A stretch of DNA of 64,000 nt from Halorubrum saccharovorum DSM 1137. GTDB lineage: Archaea; Halobacteriota; Halobacteria; Halobacteriales; Haloferacaceae. The DNA lies in assembly GCF_000337915.1 (NCBI RefSeq), contig NZ_AOJE01000043.1, positions 43,592-107,591 on the forward strand, in the 5' to 3' direction. This document shows, one piece after another, positions 58,182-64,000 of this stretch. The translations under genes were made by a program, and so were the position numbers. The notes under the pieces were generated by a model that made no database searches, had not been told where the DNA came from, and saw nothing but the letters and a program-made list of their open reading frames with translations. The stretch's first letter is position 1; each line of letters starts with the position of its first letter.

Positions 58182-59561
58182 ATGGACTCGTCTCCGTACT
58201 CAACGACCTCCGAGATCTTTGCGGTCGGCGGCGAGGATTATCTCAAAGAGGGACACACCCCAACCACGTTGCCGGAGAGGGAAGACGAGATCTTGAAGCT
58301 TCGACGCTCGTTGAAGCCCGCGGCCCGCGGTGCCGGCGCCGAGAACACGTTCCTCTCTGGCAAGGCTGGACAGGGGAAGACGGCGGCCGCGAAGGCAGAG
58401 CTGGCCGAGCTGGAGGCGTTCGCTGACGCTCAGGATCTCGATCTGACAACCGTGTTCTTTTCCTGTGAAGGAATTTCCTCGAGCTACACGCTCGCGTGTG
58501 GACTCTGTGAGGAACTCGGTGGGGTGAACCCTAACGGCCATCCGATGCAGAAGGTCCTTGACCACCTCTGGGACGCGATGAACGAGGTCGGTGGGACCGT
58601 TATCATCGTCCTTGACGAGATTGATAATCTCGGTACGGACGACAAGATCCTCTACTCCCTCCCTCGTGCACGCGATAAGGACTACGTCAACGACGATGTC
58701 TATCCGTCAATTATCGGCATCAGCAACGACCTCCAGTGGCGTGATAACCTCGATCCTGCCGCGAAAGACAGTCTCTACGATGACTCTATTTTCTTTGCGC
58801 CGTACGATGCGGACGAACTCCGCGATATTCTCTCCCGCCGTGCGAGCAAGGCCTTCCGTGACACATCGCTCGTGTATGAAACTCCAGAGGGCGAGGAGTT
58901 CGAGATCAACATCGATCTGGACGACGACGATGGCTCGCTTGCCAAAGCTTTCGACCAAATAGACGCCGATCGGACCGATTGTACGCTCCTTCGTATCGAT
59001 TCAGAAATCCTGTCTGACGACGTGATTCCCCTCTGTGCCGCGTACGCCGCCCAGGACAAAGGGAGTGCCCGCCAGGCGATCAAGTACCTCCGAAAAGCCG
59101 CTGCGATTGCTGAGTCCGAGGGTGATGCACACGTCGGAGAAGAGCACGTCCGAGCCGCTCAGGGCGAAGCTGAGCGAGAACTCATCATCGAGGGGATGGA
59201 ACAGCTCACCACCCAGGGACACCTCGCGCTGGCAGCGGTGACGATTCTCGAACTTGGCGGTCATTCCGGGATTCGGACCCGTGACGTCTATGATGTCTAT
59301 ACATCTCTCTCAGACCATATTGACGCCGATCGCTTGGCCCAACGCCGGATGCGTGACCACCTCATCGAGCTTGACATGTTGAGTATCATTCGCGCGCGCA
59401 AATCTGCCTCAGGCTCCGTCGGCGGCGAGGCCTACACGTTTGAACTCCGCGTCGAGCCGTCGACAGCCATCGAGGTACTTGAGGCTGTTTCGCGATTCGA
59501 ATCGGTTGATTTCAACGAACTTGCGAAGAGGTGGCTGAACGAGCAGCAGACACTGAACTAG
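58182..59561 (+). CDS. Orc1/Cdc6 family replication initiator
   Basis: This 459-residue AAA+ ATPase has Walker A GKAGQGKT (60-67), Walker B VIIVLDEIDNLG (about 145-156), the sensor-1 region PSIIGISNDLQWRD and sensor-2 helix AAQDKGSARQAIKYLRKAA. A C-terminal winged helix follows (about 370-450, GHSGIRTRDVYDVYTSL). It binds origin boxes and loads the MCM helicase. ATG 58182 is preferred over an in-frame start 111 bases upstream because a TATA-like GTTTATG lies about 30 bases before it. The boxes upstream and one downstream mark a cognate origin. Confidence 0.93.
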   Translation: MDSSPYSTTSEIFAVGGEDYLKEGHTPTTLPEREDEILKLRRSLKPAARGAGAENTFLSGKAGQGKTAAAKAELAELEAFADAQDLDLTTVFFSCEGISSSYTLACGLCEELGGVNPNGHPMQKVLDHLWDAMNEVGGTVIIVLDEIDNLGTDDKILYSLPRARDKDYVNDDVYPSIIGISNDLQWRDNLDPAAKDSLYDDSIFFAPYDADELRDILSRRASKAFRDTSLVYETPEGEEFEINIDLDDDDGSLAKAFDQIDADRTDCTLLRIDSEILSDDVIPLCAAYAAQDKGSARQAIKYLRKAAAIAESEGDAHVGEEHVRAAQGEAERELIIEGMEQLTTQGHLALAAVTILELGGHSGIRTRDVYDVYTSLSDHIDADRLAQRRMRDHLIELDMLSIIRARKSASGSVGGEAYTFELRVEPSTAIEVLEAVSRFESVDFNELAKRWLNEQQTLN

Positions 59562-59590
59562 CAACGATCGGATCGCTCGTGGTCGTTACT

Positions 59591-59616
59591 CACCCCCCGG
59601 GTGTGTCCGCAATCAA
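59591..59616 (+). repeat. Origin recognition box 5 (variant, downstream of orc1)
   Basis: A C-tract followed by GTGTGTCCGCAATCAAT keeps the TGTCCGCAAT core. It lies 30 bases after the orc1 stop in the same orientation as boxes 1 and 2, so boxes flank both the gene and the melting region. Confidence 0.6.
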
Positions 59617-59810
59617 TAGAAGCCCCGTCGGCTGTCTCTGTCGCTACACTGGAAACCACCAGACTACACTGGAAACCACTAGAAATGAGAGGTGTCGAAA
59701 ATCGCGACTTCCAGCGCTGCGTGTTCCTATCATATCCCCGTCATTCTTGATAAACAGGGAGTAAGCCCTTCCACAGACTTCGGCGGCGTTACCTTCGGCG
59801 TGAATCGCGG

Positions 59811-60475
59811 TTAACGTCGGGTGTTTTCGAGCCAGCCTTTAACTGTCTGTATGTCGACATCATCCGAATTATTCGAGAAACATAATGTTCTGTATCCTAT
59901 TTTGAAAAAGATATGTTCGATACCATGCCAGTCCTCGTGTTGCATATCTTGAAATCGATAGCCTGCTTCGACAAGATCTGGTCCGAGGTGGTCTGCGCTA
60001 TCGACGAGAAAGCCCACGTCATTGAGCTGATAGCGCCCGTGTAGTTCGATCAGAAACGATCGCGCCATCTGTTTCCTTGCCGTCGAACGGGACTTACGTA
60101 CTGGATTTCGTCCGCGTACGGATCAACCGCGCTGTATTGCTAGAACTACCGATCGTGACGGTGGAACAACTTTTCGTCAGCCGCGAGTTGGTCCGCGGAG
60201 GCAGTCGAGTTCGGCTGTCGATCTACTTTATGAACCAGTCGTGAATAGCAACGAGATCCATATCAATTCCATATCTTTCGAGATATATACTTATATCGAA
60301 AAGTGACATGATTCCAAGCGATATCGAATATTTCCTTCAGCCATCTATCGCGGCGTTCGCTCTTGCCCCACAAACGACAAGTCGATCCATTCGATACCTC
60401 CGCTGAACCGGTCGAATTCAGTATCGGCTCTGTGAACTCGTCCGCCTCATTCTCTAAGGTAAAACGACCGACCAA
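59811..60475 (-). pseudogene. Decayed IS6-type transposase, relic C (nearly full length)
   Basis: The minus strand retains a C-terminal frame of 85 residues: FLIELHGRYQLNDVGFLVDS and HGIEHIFFKIGYRTLCFSNN, the second and third catalytic regions of an IS6-type transposase. Upstream, in other frames, lie the N-terminal WGKSERRDRWLKEIF and DLVAIHDWFIK. Stops and frameshifts abound. The same orientation as relic B and shared identical blocks (such as near 60369-60389) show they are copies of one element bracketing the origin. Confidence 0.62.
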
Positions 60476-61368
60476 GGCCGGGTAACAATCATTGAGACTC
60501 CCTCACCGACGCTTCATCAATTCGTTCGCAGATCTCCTCTCCATTACACTTGTAATTTTGTAATCAACATCTGTTCGTAATATCAGAACGATAGTGACGC
60601 TATGACAATCGATGTAATTTCATATTCACGATCGCGTGGCACATCGACACGGCTACTCGACAAGCAAGCGGACAGAACGCGCCCAGAATGCGTATCGCTA
60701 CCACGTGTACCCCTGTATCGCTTCGGTTCCGGTGTCGTCGCTGTGATCGAGGACGTGACCAAGATCTGTCTCATTTCCAGTCTAACGTTTTCTCCCCGCC
60801 CTTACGGCTTTGAAACATCGAGATCGCTCTATTTACCTAACTGATCGAACGCTCTTACTCTCCGATCTCTCTGTTCTCTATTACAGAATATATGTCTCAA
60901 CACGTGACATAAGAACCTATTCGGAGAATCTTTGGTACAAAATTAGACGTTCAACACATTCTATCACCGACACACCGACATCCTGTCGGAATAGCTGTTC
61001 TATTATCGGAAACACTCTACAGTCGTCACGGTAACCTTCCGCTGTCAGCGACCGAACTGCCACCCGCAGGATGATCTTCGCTGAGATTATGATCGCGAAC
61101 GTCGGTGATGCTGCGGGGTACGATGTCATTCAGCTGTATACTCGGAGAGCAACATCGAACAGCCTCGTCTCGTGAAGAAGTCGTTGGTGTCACCGGCAGG
61201 GGTACGCCGTCGAGGGGCCGTGGGCCGCCGTCGTCGACGCCCCTGAGCGAATCGGAGCACAGCCTCCGGTTCGCGCCAGGGAACTTTCTCGTCGGGAGCT
61301 GAAAGTATCGCGCACCCACGGGTACGCGAAAGCGGGAAAAATGTACCGGTGGCTCCGTGATTCTCGAT
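60476..61368. other. Gene-free stretch right of relic C
   Basis: About 900 bases without a recognisable gene. An AT-richer part (60540-61030) contains the palindrome-like ATTACACTTGTAAT (60543-60556). The part 61140-61300 is GC-rich again with no coding family. The region separates the origin module from the sugar genes. Confidence 0.45.
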
Positions 61369-62505
61369 TCAGATCTCGGTCCAGCGATCCGTCTCATCGC
61401 TCCGGCTAATGGCGTCGAGGACGCGCTGAACGGCCAGGCCGTCCTGGAAATTCGGGTGGTACTCGGACCCCTCGGCGACGGCCGTGAGGAATTCGTAGTC
61501 CTCGTGAACGAACGTGTGTTCCCAGCCGATGGTATGGCCCGGCGGCCACCAGTGGTCGATGTAGGGATCGTCGGGATCGGTCACGAGAACCGTCTCGAAG
61601 CCGCGGTCGTCTCCGCGGAGCACCTCCAGTTCGTTGAGCCGTTCGAGGTCGAATCTCAGGCTCCCCTCCGAGCCGTTCACTTCGATCGTGTGGGCGTTCT
61701 TTCGCCCGTTGGCGAAGCGGGACGCCTCGAAGGTTCCCATCGCGCCTCCTTCGAAGACCGCTTGAGCGGAGTAAGCGTCGTCGACGGTGACCTCGCGGGT
61801 CTCGACGCTCTCCTGGCTCTCTGCGTCGAGACCACCGCCGCCCTCGCCTGGCACCGGCCGCTCGTCGACGAAAGTGTGGAGGTGGCCGCTGACGCGTTCG
61901 ATCCGGTCACCGAGCAGGAACTGCGCGAGGTCGATCGAGTGCGCACCTAGGTCACCGAGTGCACCGCTACCGGCCAGTTCCTCGCTGTTCCGCCACGACC
62001 ACGGCGCCTGCGGATCGACGAGCCAATCTTGGAGATAGGTCGCCCGGACGTGGTGGATCTCGCCGAGGACCCCGTCGTCGATGAGTTCCTTCGCGTACCT
62101 GATAGCCGGCACGTACCGATAGTTAAACGCGATCGCGGTGGGGACGTCTGCATCGTCGGCCGCCGCCGCCATCCGTTCGGCATCGTCGGTCGTCGCTGCG
62201 AGCGGTTTCTCACAGAGAACGGGGACGCCTGCCTCGAGCGCGGCGATAGCCGGCTCGGCGTGAACGTGATTCGGTCCCACATTGTAGAAGACGTCGACCG
62301 CGTCGATGGCTTCCTGCCAATCGGTCGTCGTCCGAGAGAATCCGAGCCGGTCAGCGGCGTCTGCGAGCGCCTCTTCGTCGCGGCCGACGAGGATGTCTCG
62401 CTCGATCTCCGGTGCCTCCGGGAAGAACATGGGAAGCCGGGCGAACGCGTTCGAGTGAGCCTTTCCCATGAACCGGTAGCCGAGCATCCCGACAGTGACT
62501 GTCAT
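61369..62505 (-). CDS. Gfo/Idh/MocA family oxidoreductase
   Basis: This 378-residue NAD(P)-dependent sugar/inositol dehydrogenase family protein has an N-terminal Rossmann domain (VGMLGYRFMGKAHSNAF, about 5-21). The family's EKP motif lies in VLCEKPLAATT (about 94-104), and the C-terminal sheet contains the GALGDLGAHSIDLAQFL block with the conserved His. It oxidises a sugar or inositol hydroxyl. ATG 62505 (MTVTVGMLG) is chosen. It lies 4 bases after the TIM-barrel gene and forms an operon with it. Confidence 0.9.
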   Translation of the reverse strand: MTVTVGMLGYRFMGKAHSNAFARLPMFFPEAPEIERDILVGRDEEALADAADRLGFSRTTTDWQEAIDAVDVFYNVGPNHVHAEPAIAALEAGVPVLCEKPLAATTDDAERMAAAADDADVPTAIAFNYRYVPAIRYAKELIDDGVLGEIHHVRATYLQDWLVDPQAPWSWRNSEELAGSGALGDLGAHSIDLAQFLLGDRIERVSGHLHTFVDERPVPGEGGGGLDAESQESVETREVTVDDAYSAQAVFEGGAMGTFEASRFANGRKNAHTIEVNGSEGSLRFDLERLNELEVLRGDDRGFETVLVTDPDDPYIDHWWPPGHTIGWEHTFVHEDYEFLTAVAEGSEYHPNFQDGLAVQRVLDAISRSDETDRWTEI

Positions 62506-62509
62506 GGTT

Positions 62510-63478
62510 TCAGGCCCAGTAGGCGTCTCCCGGCTGCGTCTCGAAGACCGCTCGCTGGAGCACATCGACGGCCCGCTCCAGTCCTTCGCGGCTCGACGTG
62601 AGCGAGTCCTCGTGCTCGATCGACAGCGCGCCCTCGTAGCCGACCATCCGGAGCGTCGAGACGATGTCCTTCCAGTGGGACTCGCCGTGGCCGTAGCCGA
62701 TCGAGCGGAACAGCCACGAGCGGTCGGCCTCAGCGGTGTACGGCTCGGTGTCGAGAACTCCCTTCACGCGCGCGTTCGCGTCGTACACCTTCGTGTCCTT
62801 CGCGTGGAAGTGGTGAATCGCGTCGCGCTCGCCCAGGAAGCGGATCGCCTCGGTCACGTCGATCCCCTGCCAGTAGAGGTGCGAGGGATCGAAGTTGGCG
62901 CCGATCCGCTCGTTCGTCGCCTCTCGGAGCCGCATCAACCCGGTGGGCTCGTACACGAGCATGTTCGGGTGCATCTCGATACAGATGTTCACCCCGTGGT
63001 CGTCGGCGTGCTCCGCCAGAGCGGTCCACGTCGGCACGGCGACCTCCTCCCACTGGTAGTCGAGCGCCTCGGCGTGTTCCGGCGGCCACGGCGCCGTAAC
63101 CCAGTTCGGGACCTCGTCGTTCGGCCCGCCTCCCGGGAGCCCGGAGAAGGTGTTGACGTTTTCCACCCCCAACTGGTCGGCGAGGCGGACTGCCTCTTGG
63201 ATCTCCGTTACCGCTCGGTCGGCGCGGTCGTCGTCCGGATGCAGCGGGTTGTTGTGCGTCGACAGCGCGCTAATCTCTAGGTCGTGTTCGGCGACCAGCT
63301 CGAGCAGCTCTTGCTGTGCCGCTTCGTCGTCGAGGTACTCTTCGCGCGCGAGGTGACTATCACCGACGAACCCGCCGCAGCCGAACTCAACCGCACCGAC
63401 TCCGATTTCGGAGAGGTATTCCAGCGTCTGATCTAACGGCTCTTCACCCAGTGCCACTGTAAGGACTCCTACATCCAT
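62510..63478 (-). CDS. Sugar phosphate isomerase/epimerase-type TIM barrel
   Basis: This 322-residue protein is of the xylose-isomerase-like superfamily (IolE/IolI/AP endonuclease 2 fold). Metal ligands are visible in ICIEMHPNMLVYEP (Glu), GANFDPSHLYWQG (Asp, His) and LSIEHEDSL (Glu). With the Gfo/Idh/MocA gene downstream and a lipoprotein-encoding gene diverging upstream, it probably belongs to a sugar or inositol catabolic unit. ATG 63478 (MDVGVLTVAL) is at the start of the barrel. Confidence 0.88.
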   Translation of the reverse strand: MDVGVLTVALGEEPLDQTLEYLSEIGVGAVEFGCGGFVGDSHLAREEYLDDEAAQQELLELVAEHDLEISALSTHNNPLHPDDDRADRAVTEIQEAVRLADQLGVENVNTFSGLPGGGPNDEVPNWVTAPWPPEHAEALDYQWEEVAVPTWTALAEHADDHGVNICIEMHPNMLVYEPTGLMRLREATNERIGANFDPSHLYWQGIDVTEAIRFLGERDAIHHFHAKDTKVYDANARVKGVLDTEPYTAEADRSWLFRSIGYGHGESHWKDIVSTLRMVGYEGALSIEHEDSLTSSREGLERAVDVLQRAVFETQPGDAYWA

Positions 63479-63899
63479 AATCGCCAGATATCCCCGTTCG
63501 GAAATAAATGTATGGCAAAAACATTTATATATTCTCGGCCACCCCCGAACTCGTTCCGCTCGGTCGTCGACATGAACCGACGGGTTTCCTGTCTGTCGAA
63601 CTCCGCCTCGTCGAAGAGTTTCTTGCCCCGGTCACGTAGGTCTTGACGGTGCCGAGGTCGGACGACGGACCGGGCAAGTCTCTCCGGGCCCCTGGTTTCA
63701 CGATCCGGAGGCCGATGCGGCGCTGTTCGGTGCATTCCGCGAACACGTCGATCTCACGATCGCGCTCGCGAAAAGTGTCTTGCAGGCTCCTCCGACCCGC
63801 CCGGAGACCCGACCTAGTCGAGGCCGGATGTGTGAGTGCAACTATCCAAAGATTTAATTACTTCATCTCATCATATCTCTACGACCGTTGCGATAAACC
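63479..63899. other. Divergent intergenic region with a possible relic
   Basis: This 421-base gap separates divergent genes. The minus strand between 63540 and 63740 shows weak coding sense (KLFDEAEFDRQETRRFMSTT) with stops in all frames, perhaps a remnant, but no family is recognised. AT-rich blocks at 63501-63535 and 63848-63875 probably hold the two promoters. Confidence 0.4.
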
Positions 63900-64000
63900 A
63901 TGACAAAAAAGCAAACGCAAACCGACAGCTCGAGGCGACAGTATTTGAAAGCGATCGGCGCGACCGGCATCGCGGCCGGTATCGCCGGCTGTGCGGGCGG
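63900..64000 (+). CDS. N-terminus of a Tat-exported lipoprotein, probably a sugar ABC binding protein (partial)
   Basis: Only the first 33 codons are in the window. They encode TDSSRRQYLKAIGATGIAAG and then IAGCAG: a twin-arginine motif (RRQYLK), a hydrophobic stretch and a lipobox cysteine, the signal of haloarchaeal Tat lipoproteins. Beside a sugar oxidoreductase/isomerase pair, the likely product is the solute-binding protein of a sugar ABC importer. The remainder lies outside the window. ATG 63900 follows AT-rich promoter DNA. Confidence 0.7.
   Translation, partial: MTKKQTQTDSSRRQYLKAIGATGIAAGIAGCAG

Noticed and set aside
60602..60844. An 80-codon plus-strand frame in the stretch right of the origin
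   Set aside because: No family features and no ribosome binding site. Its region appears to be decayed DNA.

Overview
The window comes from a halophilic archaeon (class Halobacteria). The proteins are strongly acidic and most of the DNA is GC-rich. Many genes have a TATA-like box about 25-35 bases before the start codon with little or no leader. Family markers agree: CetZ, HalOD1, Orc1/Cdc6 with G-rich origin boxes, Tat-exported lipoproteins, and haloarchaeal PaaABC. No rRNA or tRNA gene was seen. A ParA cassette with iterons (8.3-9.9 kb), a plasmid-type tyrosine recombinase and an Orc1/Cdc6 origin (57.1-59.6 kb) suggest a megaplasmid or secondary replicon, or a chromosomal region that has absorbed one. 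I cannot name the genus.

Layout. (1) 0-7.2 kb: a sulfur island with a split YeeE/YedE transporter, a PiT-family permease, an MFS transporter, a tandem universal stress protein, a small membrane protein coupled to a TSUP exporter, an HTH regulator and a thioredoxin. The motif GTTATCG recurs in front of these genes. (2) 7.2-11.3 kb: an ornithine-cyclodeaminase-family dehydrogenase, then ParA plus partner, 13-bp iterons and a recombinase. (3) 11.8-15.2 kb: a TetR regulator, a zinc-ribbon membrane protein and a HalOD1 protein sharing two matching operators, then HtpX. (4) 15.2-19 kb: a truncated IS5-type transposase fused in frame to a decapitated ccdA, then cydAB. (5) 19.5-24 kb: CetZ, a threonine-synthase-like enzyme, an NTF2-fold protein and a decayed IS6-type transposase.

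(6) 24-56 kb is a large catabolic region. It encodes five enoyl-CoA hydratase/isomerase paralogues, 3-hydroxyacyl-CoA dehydrogenase, acyl-CoA dehydrogenase, aldehyde dehydrogenase and a thiolase coupled to an HMG-CoA-synthase-like/DUF35 fusion. It also holds a complete branched-chain-type ABC importer (LivFGMHK), an aryl-CoA ligase, a 2Fe-2S ferredoxin and the ring-epoxidase genes paaA, paaD N-part, paaB, paaC and paaD zinc part. A four-gene UbiD operon and two hotdog-fold proteins complete it. Read together, an aromatic or arylalkanoic acid would be imported, activated to a CoA thioester, side-chain oxidised, epoxidised by PaaABC, ring-opened and thiolysed. PaaD is split into two genes. The two PaaZ functions (aldehyde dehydrogenase and MaoC hydratase) are separate genes. 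No PaaE reductase is present, and a plant-type ferredoxin lies nearby instead.

(7) 56.3-60.5 kb: a replication origin with five Orc boxes (two exact inverted copies around an AT-rich stretch), tandem repeats and orc1/cdc6, flanked by two directly oriented relics of one IS6-type transposase. (8) 61.4-64 kb: a Gfo/Idh/MocA oxidoreductase, a sugar isomerase/epimerase-type TIM barrel and the start of a Tat lipoprotein, probably a sugar catabolism locus that continues beyond the window. Degraded genes (amidase, DUF5058 permease, M20 peptidase, HTH protein, transposases) are scattered through the accessory parts.
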